From NCBI RefSeq assembly GCF_022811665.1, contig NZ_CP094529.1, positions 620,001 through 684,000 of the forward strand: a stretch of DNA of 64,000 bases, read 5' to 3'. Below the pieces are notes generated by a model. It was not told the origin of the DNA and did not search any database. It was given only the letters and a program-made list of their open reading frames with translations. This document shows positions 49,209 through 57,874 of this stretch, one piece after another. This DNA comes from Chryseobacterium oryzae. GTDB taxonomy: Bacteria; Bacteroidota; Bacteroidia; Flavobacteriales; Weeksellaceae. The translations under genes and the position numbers were made by a program. Position 1 is the first letter of the stretch, and the number at the start of each line of letters is the position of its first letter.

Positions 49209-49265
49209 ATGATTGCCTTTTTTATAATGATTTTCAGTTATATTCTGGGAGTAATGCTTACATGA
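49209..49265 (+). CDS. Possible 18-residue hydrophobic microprotein
   Basis: ATG at 49209 opens MIAFFIMIFSYILGVMLT and stops at TGA 49263-49265. It is entirely hydrophobic, long enough for one membrane helix, and lies 12 bases after the YqiJ-like stop and 102 bases before flotillin. No ribosome-binding site can be judged in this group. It may be a real small membrane protein or chance. Confidence 0.3.
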   Translation: MIAFFIMIFSYILGVMLT

Positions 49266-49367
49266 AATAATGGTCTGTGAAGCATGTTCTCATCATAACT
49301 AAAATAGAAAAGCTTTGTATAAAGCAAAAAAAAATAAAACACATTACAATAAATAAACTAAAAAAAT

Positions 49368-51377
49368 ATGAACACCACTTTAATTGCAGGAATTGTTGTT
49401 ATAGCAATAGCTTCTATAGGTTTAATTTTCTGGATTTTATCCATGTACAAAAAAACCGTACAGGGAATTGTTATTTTACGTACAGGTTATGGAGGAACCA
49501 AAGTATTCTTTAATGCAGGGATAGTTATTCCGGTCATTCACAGAATGGAATCTATGGATATTTCCGTAAAAAAACTGGAAATTGCCAGAGAAGGAAGAGC
49601 CGGATTAATCTGTAAAGACAATATGAGAGCAGATATTCAGGTGGCATTCTTTATCAGAGTTAATAAATCGGTGGATGATATCGTGAATGTTGGACAGACA
49701 ATCGGCTGTCAGAGAGCGTCAGACATTAACACGTTGAGAGAGTTGTTTGAAGCTAAATTTTCTGAAGCTCTAAAAACCGTAGGTAAAAAATTTGAATTTA
49801 TAGAATTGTATGAAGCGAGAAGTGAATTCCGTCAGGAAATTTTAGATATTATCGGCACAGATCTCAATGGATATGTTTTGGATGATTGTGCGATTGATTA
49901 TCTGGAACAGACTAAAATTGAAAATCTAGATAAAGACAATATCTTAGATTCTGAAGGGATTAAAAAAATTACAGAACTTACAGCAAATCAAAATATTAAA
50001 GCCAATCAGGTTCGTAGAGATGAAGAAAAAACCATTACAAAACAAAATGTAGAAGCCCGTGAAGCGATTTTAGAACTCGAAAAGCAATTGGCTGAAAAAG
50101 AAGAATCTCAAAAAAGAGAGGTTGCGAATATCAAAGCCCGTGAAAATGCAGAAATTCTAAAGGTGGAAGAAGAAGAAAGGCTGAAATACGAAACCGTACG
50201 TATATCTACAGAAGAAAAACTTCAGATTGCCGAAGAAAATAAACTGCGACAGGTCGTTATTGCTGCTAAAAATAAAGAGCGTGCAGATTTGGTAGAAACC
50301 GAAAGAGTTCAAAAAGATAAAATGTTGGAGGCAACCGAAAGAGAGAGAATTGTTTCTTTAGCTCAGATTGAAAAAGAAAAAGCCATCGAATTAGAAAAGA
50401 AAAATATACAGGATGTTATTCGTGAACGTTTAACAATGGAAAAAACGGTGGTAGAGGAGCAACAGGGAATTAAAGATCTCGAAGCTTTCAAAACTGCAGA
50501 CAGAAATAAACAGGTAGAAATTACTTTGGCAACTCAGGAAGCAGAGAAAAAATTAATTGAAGAAACCAGAGCTGCAGAAGCCAGAAAATTGGCGGCAGAG
50601 AAAGATGCTCAAAAGTATGTTATCGAAGCTCAGGCGAAAAGAGATGCCGCAGAAAAAGAAGCGGAAGCCAGAAAAATTATTGCTGATGCTAAAGCTAAAG
50701 AAGAAGCTACTGTTGGTTTGTCTGAAGCACAGGTAATGCATGCTAAAGCAGAAGCGCATGAAAGACAGGGAATTGTAGAAGCGGTTGTTATTGAGAAAAA
50801 AGCGGATGCTGTTAAGAAAGAAGGAATTGCTCAGGCAGAAGTTATTAAAGAAAAAGCTTTGGCAGAAGCTGCGGGAATTACCGAAAAGGCAGAGGCGATG
50901 AAGAAATTAAACGATGCCGGAAAAGATCACGAAGAATTCCGATTGACTTTAGCGAAAGAAAAAGAAGTAGAATTGGCTCAGATTTCAATCCAGAAAGATA
51001 TTGCTCAGGCGCAAGCTGGAGTTTTGGCGGAAGCATTCAAATCTGCAAAAATTGATATCGTTGGAGGAGATAATACATTCTTTGATAATGTAATTCGCCA
51101 GGTTTCTGCAGGAAAAGGATTAGACAAATTCATTAGTCACAGTGAAAATGCAACCTTGGTAAAAGAAAATCTTTTAGGCGATGGCGAAAATATCATCGGA
51201 AAAGTGATGGGAATGGTAGAGAAATACAATGTTTCTTCGGAAGATATCAAAAATATGAGTATCGCAAATCTTATTTTTAAGCTCAATGGTGTTGCAGACC
51301 AGCAGGAAAGAGGAATTCTTGGAAGAGCGATGGATATGGCAAAACATCTTGGAGTAGATCAGAAACCTATCCGATAA
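49368..51377 (+). CDS. Flotillin family protein (YqiK-like)
   Basis: 669 residues. An N-terminal membrane helix (LIAGIVVIAIASIGLIFWIL) is followed by the SPFH/Band 7 domain (about 30-210: GIVILRTGYGGTKVFFNAGIVIPVIHRMESMDIS, ADIQVAFFIRVNKSVDDIVNVGQTIG) and a long Glu/Ala/Lys coiled coil (about 210-560) as in flotillins, then a C-terminal segment. Flotillins form ring-like oligomers and mark ordered membrane domains. It lies 171 bases after the NfeD-like gene, and a weak hairpin follows, so the large ATPase gene may be partly uncoupled. Confidence 0.94.
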   Translation: MNTTLIAGIVVIAIASIGLIFWILSMYKKTVQGIVILRTGYGGTKVFFNAGIVIPVIHRMESMDISVKKLEIAREGRAGLICKDNMRADIQVAFFIRVNKSVDDIVNVGQTIGCQRASDINTLRELFEAKFSEALKTVGKKFEFIELYEARSEFRQEILDIIGTDLNGYVLDDCAIDYLEQTKIENLDKDNILDSEGIKKITELTANQNIKANQVRRDEEKTITKQNVEAREAILELEKQLAEKEESQKREVANIKARENAEILKVEEEERLKYETVRISTEEKLQIAEENKLRQVVIAAKNKERADLVETERVQKDKMLEATERERIVSLAQIEKEKAIELEKKNIQDVIRERLTMEKTVVEEQQGIKDLEAFKTADRNKQVEITLATQEAEKKLIEETRAAEARKLAAEKDAQKYVIEAQAKRDAAEKEAEARKIIADAKAKEEATVGLSEAQVMHAKAEAHERQGIVEAVVIEKKADAVKKEGIAQAEVIKEKALAEAAGITEKAEAMKKLNDAGKDHEEFRLTLAKEKEVELAQISIQKDIAQAQAGVLAEAFKSAKIDIVGGDNTFFDNVIRQVSAGKGLDKFISHSENATLVKENLLGDGENIIGKVMGMVEKYNVSSEDIKNMSIANLIFKLNGVADQQERGILGRAMDMAKHLGVDQKPIR

Positions 51378-51400
51378 AAAAGCAAACTATATTATATTGT

Positions 51401-51446
51401 AAAACTCTCTTTGTATGATTTTCAATGATGCTTGGAGAGTTTTTTC
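51401..51446 (+). terminator. Weak long-loop terminator-like hairpin between flotillin and ATPase genes
   Basis: A 9-bp stem AAAACTCTC (51401-51409) / GAGAGTTTT (51435-51443) with a 25-base loop and a short T run. It could attenuate read-through into the ATPase gene. Confidence 0.5.
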
Positions 51447-51491
51447 TAAGAAAATAAATGGTTTAAAAAGCATTTTACAGTACGATGATAG

Positions 51492-51521
51492 TCTAAATCT
51501 AGCATCTAACATCTAATATCT
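51492..51521 (+). repeat. Degenerate heptamer tandem repeat (TCTAAnA family)
   Basis: TCTAAA, TCTAGCA, TCTAACA, TCTAATA and TCT follow one another directly, ending 6 bases before the ATPase ATG. A relative of this array is at 43256-43290 upstream of the Nfu gene. Confidence 0.55.
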
Positions 51522-51527
51522 CAAAAT

Positions 51528-54500
51528 ATGTCAGAACAATTAAATTCAGGGACATACGAAATTATACAAAACCGTCTGAATGAGCAGAAAAATGATCTTA
51601 TTCTCAGGCTTTCTAAGTTAAATGAAAATCGGAAAGAAATTTTTGGCGGTGTAGATTTTTCACTCATAGCCAACGAAAGAATTTCTACAGAGCACAACTG
51701 CATAGCCAAAGACATTTTTTCGTTGAAAGATGTACTGATTTTCGGATCGAATGCTCATCTGGGATTGCAGACGGAAATTAATGTTTCCGATGTTTTTTCG
51801 GTATATAAGATAAATAACAAACGTTTTGAACCTCAAAATGATTCATTAATTAATGATGAAATTTTCGTTGATGAATTTAAAAATTTATACAAATATTACA
51901 GAAATACATTCTTTGCACGTTTCCATTTTAACGAAAACTATCTGTATATGGTTTTTCAGTTATCAGAAAGTTCATCTGATATCAAAGCGTTCAAATGGCT
52001 GATAAAAGACGGTAAATTAACCTACATCGATTCTCGAAGTGCTTCGGAAGTAAACTATCCGCCACAACATGGTTTTTCGTGGACAAAAGCAACCAGAGAT
52101 ATGCAGCGAAGTGGCAGATTTCCGCATATTTCTTTAGGAGATAAGGTATTTGTTGAATCTATTGGTGGAGATTTAACCATTAAAATTGAAGATAATACCG
52201 ATACCGGAAAAGGAATTTATTCTGAGGATGTTATTCACAAAGATCAAAATCTGGATGATGCGGAAATTCATTTCTGCGATCTGGATAACTTGGTTTTGTT
52301 TAAAATTAAACCTTATCAGGAAACCGAAAGGTATTTTATTTACAATCACAAAGAAAAAACGGTTTCCAGAGTAGATACTTTAAAATATTCGGCAGTTTTA
52401 CTTCCCGAAAATCAAGGGGTTTTATTTTCGAATGGTTATGCTTTGCAGACGGGAGGTTTGAAGGTAATTTCTCAGGATGTCAACAGACTTCATTATCTGA
52501 AAACCATTTCGGAGCCCAATGGTGAAAATTTCATGTATGTTTTCTATGATGATAAAACTAATAATTATCAGCTTATTTCATATAATATCATTTCTCAAAC
52601 CATAGAAACGCCTATTCGTTGCAGCGGATTTTCTGTGTTGAATGATGGTAAACTTATTTATCTAAGAGAAAGTGTAGAAGCTACCAAACATCATTTGGCT
52701 CAAATCTGGCAGACTCCGTATTCTAAAGAAATGCTGCCCAATACAGAAAAGTCGAATACGCTTCTTTATAAAATAGGAAATAAGGATATTGTAAGAGTAA
52801 TGGCAGAAAGCCAGGAACTTATAACACTTTTGAATAAAAAAGATTCTTATAGCGGTTTGTATGATGATATTGTTAAGCTTTCTACCACAATTCTGGATGC
52901 ATATTATTTTCTTGCAGATGAAGAGGTAGAAAATCTGGAACAACCGTTAAAAGAAATAAGAAAAATTGCTCATTCTGCCATTAATGAATACGAAAAAGTT
53001 GTAGAGCAGAAAAAAAATACCGCCGAGGCTGTTGAAAAAATAAAACTTGCCTGTGAGAAAATTTTAGATGAAACTAAAAGAATCAGCTATTCTCAGCTTA
53101 CGGAATATATAGATATGCTTTCTCAAATCAGGGCATTACGGGGAGAAATTACCGGAGCGAGAGATTTGAAATATGTTGATACTGCCATTCTGGATTCGTT
53201 AGAAAAATCATTGGCTGAAAGGTCAGAAGAACTTTCCAATGCTTGCGTTAATTTCCTGTTGCAAGATGAAGCGCTGCTTCCATATCAAAACAGGGCACAG
53301 CAGATTTCAGAAAATATTATTAATTTACAGAAAGCAATCGATGCAAAAACGATTGAAGAAGAAGTCAATAATTTATCTGCACAGCTTGAGCTTTTGGTAG
53401 ATATAGTTAATAATTTAAAAATTGAAGATACTTCACAGTCTACGCAGATTATAGAAAATATTTCGGTAATTTTTGCAAGATTAAATCAGGAAAGATTAGA
53501 ACTTTCAAAAAGAAAAAGAGAAATTTCGGGAAAAGAATTATCTGCGGATTTTCAGGCACAAATGACTTTGTTTGATCAGTCTGTTATTAATTTTCTTGAG
53601 CTTTCTCAAACTCCCGAAAAGTGTGATGAATATCTTACCAAGCTTTCCATTCAGCTGGAGGAAATGGAAACAAAATTTGTCGATTTTGATGAGTTTATCC
53701 AAATAATTGAAGAAAAAAGAGAGGAAGTTTACGGTCATTTTCAAAATAAAAGAGTTCAGTTAACCGAATCCCGAAACAAACGTACCCAAAGTTTATACGA
53801 TTCTGCCCAGCGGATTTTAAAATCTGTTCAGACAAAATCTGAGTCTTTCGATTCTGAAAATGAAATCAATGGCTATTTTGCGACCGATTTAATGGTTGAA
53901 AAAGTTCGTGATATTTCCCGACAGCTCATGGAAATGGAAGATTCTGCAAAGGCCGAGGAAATTCAGACTTTGCTGAAAACTTCGCAACAGGAATCGGTAA
54001 GAAAACTTAAAGATAAGAAAGAAATTTACGCAGACGGAGATCATGTAATTGCTTTGGGCGATTATAAATTTGCAGTAAACCGTCAGAAATTAGATCTTAC
54101 TTTAGTGATGAAAAATGCACAGTATTATTATCATTTAACGGGAACTGCATTTTATGAACCATTGAATTTTGAGGCGGTTTCAGATTACAAAGAAGTCTGG
54201 AATCAGGAATATATTTCTGAAAATTCTAATGTAAAACGTTTTGAATATTTAGCTTGGAATATTTTTTCAAAAAATAAAAATATCAACACCGAAGAACAGA
54301 ACCGAGATGCCATTCAGCAATTTATGACAGAACATTTTGGAGAAGGCTTGGTGAAAGGAATTCATGATGAAGACGCTCTGAGAATTGTTTCGAAATTGCA
54401 GCAGATGCACAACGAATTGGGTTTGATGCAGTTTACACCGAAAGAAAGAGCTTTAGGACAGTTATTTTGGTATTTCTTGAATCAGGAGAAAAAAGAATAT

Positions 54501-56339
54501 TATCAAAATCAGTTTGAAGCAGCAGATTTAATTTCGAAATCGTTTACAACAGATAGAGGTTTTCAGTATCTTAACGAAGAATTGTCGAATGAAATAAAAA
54601 CTTTTGCTCAGAATCATCATCTTTTTGTGGATGTGAATTTTTTGAATGCAGCAATTTATTTAAAAAGAGAGAATAAATCTGCATTCTTGGTTTCGGAAAA
54701 AGCGGGTTCGTTGTACAATACTTTTTTAAGGAACTTAAAAGAAAAAGGAAAAGATTTAGAATTTATCGACCAACTTAATGTTCTGAAACAATATCCTGCG
54801 GCTTGTTTTTCCATTGCTGAAAGTGCTTTAAATGCATTTTTATTAAGTTCAGAATCGGATTTTGAAGATGAGATTAAAAAAGAAACAGCGGTGTTTTTTG
54901 TCACTCAGAGCTTTAATGAAAAAAATATCCATCATGTTACTTATGAAATAGTTCTTAAAGAATTAAAATCATTAGAAAAAGAGGTAGATTTTACTTTGAA
55001 TTATTATGAATTCAGTTCACGTTTATCTAATTTCAACGAAGTAGTAGTTCCTAAATACAGACAATTTCAGGAGTTGAAAGCAAAATGGGTGAATGATAAA
55101 AAGAAAGCCCTGAAATTAGACACTTTCAAGTCTCAGGTTTTGAGCTCTTTTGTAAGAAACAGATTGATTAATGATGTGTATTTTCCTTTAATTGGAGCTA
55201 ATTTAGCCAAACAATTAGGAACTGTCGGAAACGACAAACGTACCGACAGAATGGGAATGTTGCTTTTGGTTTCGCCTCCGGGTTATGGTAAAACAACGTT
55301 AATGGAATATATGGCAGACCGAATGGGATTGGTTTTTATGAAAATCAACGGTCCGTCAATCGGTCATGATATCGTTTCTACAGATCCGAATGAAGCAAAA
55401 AATGCCGGTGCAAAACAGGAGTTGGAAAAACTGAATTTAGCTTTTGAAATGGGCGATAATGTAATGTTGTATCTGGATGATATTCAGCATTGTAATCCTG
55501 AATTTTTGCAGAAATTCATTTCTTTGGCAGACGGACAGAGAAAAATTGAAGGAATTTATAACGGCGAAAGTAAAACCTACGATTTACGGTCTAAACGTTT
55601 CTGTTTAGTAATGGCAGGAAATCCTTACACCGAAAGTGGTGATAAATTTCAAATTCCGGATATGTTGGCAAACCGTTCCGATACGTATAATTTAGGTGAA
55701 ATTTCCGGAAGTAAAGCAGAATTGTTTGATTTGAGTTTAATTGAAAATGCTTTAATGTCGAATGATTATCTTTCCCGATTGACGCAATACGGAATGGGAA
55801 ATCTCTATAATTTGTACGACAGCATTCAGTCTAATTCGCCGAATGTGGATTTGGCTGGAAACTTCAGTTCAAATGAAATTTCCGATTTCAGAAAGGTGCT
55901 TGAAAATACTTTGAAAGTGAGAAATGTTGTTTTAAAAGTCAATAAACAATATATCGCTTCTGCTGCAATGTCCGATGAATACAGAAATGAACCTTCATTC
56001 AAGTTGCAGGGATCTTACCGAAATATGAATAAACTTATTTCGCAGATTCAGCCTATTCTGAAAGATGAGGAGATTATTCAGATTATTGTAAGTCATTACC
56101 AAAATGAATCCCAGACTTTAACTTCCGGAGCAGAATCTAATATGCTAAAACTGAAAGAATTAATGAATATTATTTCTGAAGACGAGAAAATCCGCTGGAA
56201 AGAAATAAAAGAAACTTTTGTTAAGAATAAAATGATAAAAGGATTGGGTGAAAATGACCGTATGTCGCAAATTGTTGCATTATTGGCGCAATTCAGCGAA
56301 GGTCTCGATGGGATAAAGAATGTTTTAAATAAAGAATAA
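51528..56339 (+). CDS. Giant DUF3686/AAA+ ATPase of the PspA-flotillin operon
   Basis: 1603 residues. The N-terminal half matches DUF3686 (TYEIIQNRLNEQKNDLIL, GGVDFSLIANERISTEHNC, FGSNAHLGLQTEINVSDVF) and includes repeating beta units; residues about 450-850 are coiled coil; an alpha-rich region follows. The AAA+ domain begins near 1240: Walker A PPGYGKTTL with Lys1255, Walker B NVMLYLDDIQ and a later sensor-type AGNPY. Such proteins are often labelled DNA-repair ATPase, but their constant partners are PspA and flotillins, suggesting that they remodel membrane-bound assemblies. The substrate is unknown. No frameshift was seen over the full length. Confidence 0.93.
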   Translation: MSEQLNSGTYEIIQNRLNEQKNDLILRLSKLNENRKEIFGGVDFSLIANERISTEHNCIAKDIFSLKDVLIFGSNAHLGLQTEINVSDVFSVYKINNKRFEPQNDSLINDEIFVDEFKNLYKYYRNTFFARFHFNENYLYMVFQLSESSSDIKAFKWLIKDGKLTYIDSRSASEVNYPPQHGFSWTKATRDMQRSGRFPHISLGDKVFVESIGGDLTIKIEDNTDTGKGIYSEDVIHKDQNLDDAEIHFCDLDNLVLFKIKPYQETERYFIYNHKEKTVSRVDTLKYSAVLLPENQGVLFSNGYALQTGGLKVISQDVNRLHYLKTISEPNGENFMYVFYDDKTNNYQLISYNIISQTIETPIRCSGFSVLNDGKLIYLRESVEATKHHLAQIWQTPYSKEMLPNTEKSNTLLYKIGNKDIVRVMAESQELITLLNKKDSYSGLYDDIVKLSTTILDAYYFLADEEVENLEQPLKEIRKIAHSAINEYEKVVEQKKNTAEAVEKIKLACEKILDETKRISYSQLTEYIDMLSQIRALRGEITGARDLKYVDTAILDSLEKSLAERSEELSNACVNFLLQDEALLPYQNRAQQISENIINLQKAIDAKTIEEEVNNLSAQLELLVDIVNNLKIEDTSQSTQIIENISVIFARLNQERLELSKRKREISGKELSADFQAQMTLFDQSVINFLELSQTPEKCDEYLTKLSIQLEEMETKFVDFDEFIQIIEEKREEVYGHFQNKRVQLTESRNKRTQSLYDSAQRILKSVQTKSESFDSENEINGYFATDLMVEKVRDISRQLMEMEDSAKAEEIQTLLKTSQQESVRKLKDKKEIYADGDHVIALGDYKFAVNRQKLDLTLVMKNAQYYYHLTGTAFYEPLNFEAVSDYKEVWNQEYISENSNVKRFEYLAWNIFSKNKNINTEEQNRDAIQQFMTEHFGEGLVKGIHDEDALRIVSKLQQMHNELGLMQFTPKERALGQLFWYFLNQEKKEYYQNQFEAADLISKSFTTDRGFQYLNEELSNEIKTFAQNHHLFVDVNFLNAAIYLKRENKSAFLVSEKAGSLYNTFLRNLKEKGKDLEFIDQLNVLKQYPAACFSIAESALNAFLLSSESDFEDEIKKETAVFFVTQSFNEKNIHHVTYEIVLKELKSLEKEVDFTLNYYEFSSRLSNFNEVVVPKYRQFQELKAKWVNDKKKALKLDTFKSQVLSSFVRNRLINDVYFPLIGANLAKQLGTVGNDKRTDRMGMLLLVSPPGYGKTTLMEYMADRMGLVFMKINGPSIGHDIVSTDPNEAKNAGAKQELEKLNLAFEMGDNVMLYLDDIQHCNPEFLQKFISLADGQRKIEGIYNGESKTYDLRSKRFCLVMAGNPYTESGDKFQIPDMLANRSDTYNLGEISGSKAELFDLSLIENALMSNDYLSRLTQYGMGNLYNLYDSIQSNSPNVDLAGNFSSNEISDFRKVLENTLKVRNVVLKVNKQYIASAAMSDEYRNEPSFKLQGSYRNMNKLISQIQPILKDEEIIQIIVSHYQNESQTLTSGAESNMLKLKELMNIISEDEKIRWKEIKETFVKNKMIKGLGENDRMSQIVALLAQFSEGLDGIKNVLNKE

Positions 56340-56340
56340 A

Positions 56341-56373
56341 AAAATACTACGCCGAAAAGCGTAGTATTTTTTT
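56341..56373. terminator. Bidirectional terminator after the ATPase gene
   Basis: A 12-bp perfect stem AAAATACTACGC (56341-56352) / GCGTAGTATTTT (56359-56370), loop CGAAAA, followed by TTT. It separates convergent genes. Confidence 0.92.
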
Positions 56374-56385
56374 GTTGATGATTTT

Positions 56386-56709
56386 TTATAAATCTTTTTC
56401 AAAGATTTTTTTCCATTTTGAGAAAGTGGTGCGGCTTATTTTATGTTTTCTGGACATATAGCTCGTAGATAATCCATGTTTTTTCTGGTATTTTAGCAGT
56501 TTCAACATTGTTTTTTTATCGTAAGTTTTTAGCTGCTGATTGGTTTTTGCAGTTTCGTGTGTGGTTTTAAAAAGACTTTCATTAAGCTTTAAAATTTCTT
56601 CTGTAGAATTTAGCTTTTGAAGTTGCTCTCTAATTTTCGGGCATTCCAGTTTTTCAGGATACTTTATGTTCAAAAGATCATGATAAATCTTGTGGTAATT
56701 AGGTCTCAT
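56386..56709 (-). CDS. HTH protein, second member of a Chryseobacterium-style gene pair
   Basis: 107 residues, basic, opening MRPNYHKIYHDLLNIKYPEK. A transposase-like or Sigma70-region-like helix-turn-helix is at the C-terminus (KKHGLSTSYMSRKHKISRTTFSKWKKIF, about 78-103). It lies 26 bases after a larger HTH protein on the same strand. Pairs of this kind are, from memory, multi-copy in Chryseobacterium genomes and sometimes labelled transposase, yet no transposase core or terminal repeat is present. Function unknown. Confidence 0.7.
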   Translation of the reverse strand: MRPNYHKIYHDLLNIKYPEKLECPKIREQLQKLNSTEEILKLNESLFKTTHETAKTNQQLKTYDKKTMLKLLKYQKKHGLSTSYMSRKHKISRTTFSKWKKIFEKDL

Positions 56710-56735
56710 AAAAATATAATATTTTGATTTTGGTG

Positions 56736-57155
56736 TCAGCTTTTCTTTAAAATCCAGCGGTGAAGTGTGCTTTTTGGGATAGAATATTCTTTAATAACAT
56801 CTGCTTGAGTCATTTCTCCGGATTCTATTCTGCCAAGAATAAAATCTTTAATTTCCTGCGTATAGATGTTTTTTCTGAATTGAGGAATGGAATCATTTTT
56901 TTTATCTGTTTTTCTGCCCACCGATGATGGTGGCGAATACAAGATTAAATGTGAAGTGTATAATCTGAAAAAATCGAACTCCAGAAGTTTGCTGAATCTT
57001 AAAAGAATATCGGTATCCAGTGAGGGTTTTTTGTATGTATCTTCTACGAAATCTTCGTCTTTCCCTAAGAAATTGCAGATTCTTTCCAAAGAAATTTCTT
57101 TACTTTCTACCATTTCTTTGATGTACTTCCCTATATGTATGTTTTTATATAACAT
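56736..57155 (-). CDS. HTH protein, first member of a Chryseobacterium-style gene pair
   Basis: 139 residues in two HTH parts. The N-terminal XRE-like segment (MLYKNIHIGKYIKEMVESKEISLERICNFLGKDEDFVEDTY) ends in LDTDILLRFSKLLEFDFFRLYTSHLILYSPP. The C-terminal segment (TQEIKDFILGRIESGEMTQADVIKEYSIPKSTLHRWILKK) is a transposase-type helix-turn-helix. Homologous proteins with this two-HTH design appear repeatedly in Chryseobacterium, as I recall. It may regulate, or derive from, a mobile element. It faces a large AT-rich spacer holding its promoter. Confidence 0.75.
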   Translation of the reverse strand: MLYKNIHIGKYIKEMVESKEISLERICNFLGKDEDFVEDTYKKPSLDTDILLRFSKLLEFDFFRLYTSHLILYSPPSSVGRKTDKKNDSIPQFRKNIYTQEIKDFILGRIESGEMTQADVIKEYSIPKSTLHRWILKKS

Positions 57156-57874
57156 TTTTATTAAAAACTGATTATTTTTAAATTTATCGTATTTAATAAA
57201 GTAATAGCTTGATTATGAAAGCTTTTAAATAGGGAAAGTGAATTATTATAACATTAATTATAGATAATTATTTTAAAGCTGTATCATTCTTTTACAATAT
57301 TAAATTTACATTCAACTGTAAAATTTTGATTTTCAGCATTTTGTGTTTGCGTGATTTGTGGTGTTAAAAGTAAGAATTATTTTTTTACTTCAAAATAAAT
57401 TTTCAAATTTTATGGGGTTGTCTCTTTTTTGTGAATAAAAAAAACTACCTTAAATTCTGATTTTCAATTAAAAAATATGCTTTTTAAAATTTAAGAAATT
57501 TATTAGTTGATGATAAAAAGATTGCTTACCTGTTTTCAAATGTAAGAAAAAAATATTACAAATAAGTACTTTTTGTAATTATTAAATTATTAAAAATAAT
57601 AATCATAAATTATTTTATATTTATGCATAAATATTTATGATTAAATTATATAATTTTTTAATAGATTTTAATTAAAAATATTTTATTGATTGTGTTTTAT
57701 GGTATTGTTATATTTCTTTTATATGCACATACATTGCTGGTTTATTAATGGTAATTTTGCCACAGATATAGAGCTTCTTTGTTATTCTGATAGTTTTGTT
57801 GGTTTTTTAGAGTAGGTTGAATTTATATCATTTGTATTAATAATCAATTATTATTTTATTTATTGTAATTTATA
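57156..57874. other. 719-base AT-rich spacer without genes
   Basis: No open frame of useful length on either strand and no RNA gene recognised. The stretch is extremely AT-rich; the 60-base line from 57601 has 4 G or C by hand count. It must hold the divergent promoters of the HTH pair and the SulP transporter. It looks like a bent or nucleoid-protein-binding region, or decayed DNA. Confidence 0.5.

Noticed and set aside
49277..49513. A 78-codon frame just before and overlapping the flotillin start
   Set aside because: It overlaps the flotillin signal helix in another frame, is Lys/Cys-rich without a pattern, and the flotillin start at 49368 is well supported.
49980..51050. Repetitive Glu/Ala/Lys-coding DNA in the flotillin gene, looking like a repeat array
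   Set aside because: It encodes the normal flotillin coiled coil; the units are not exact and have no spacers, so it is not a CRISPR or tandem repeat.
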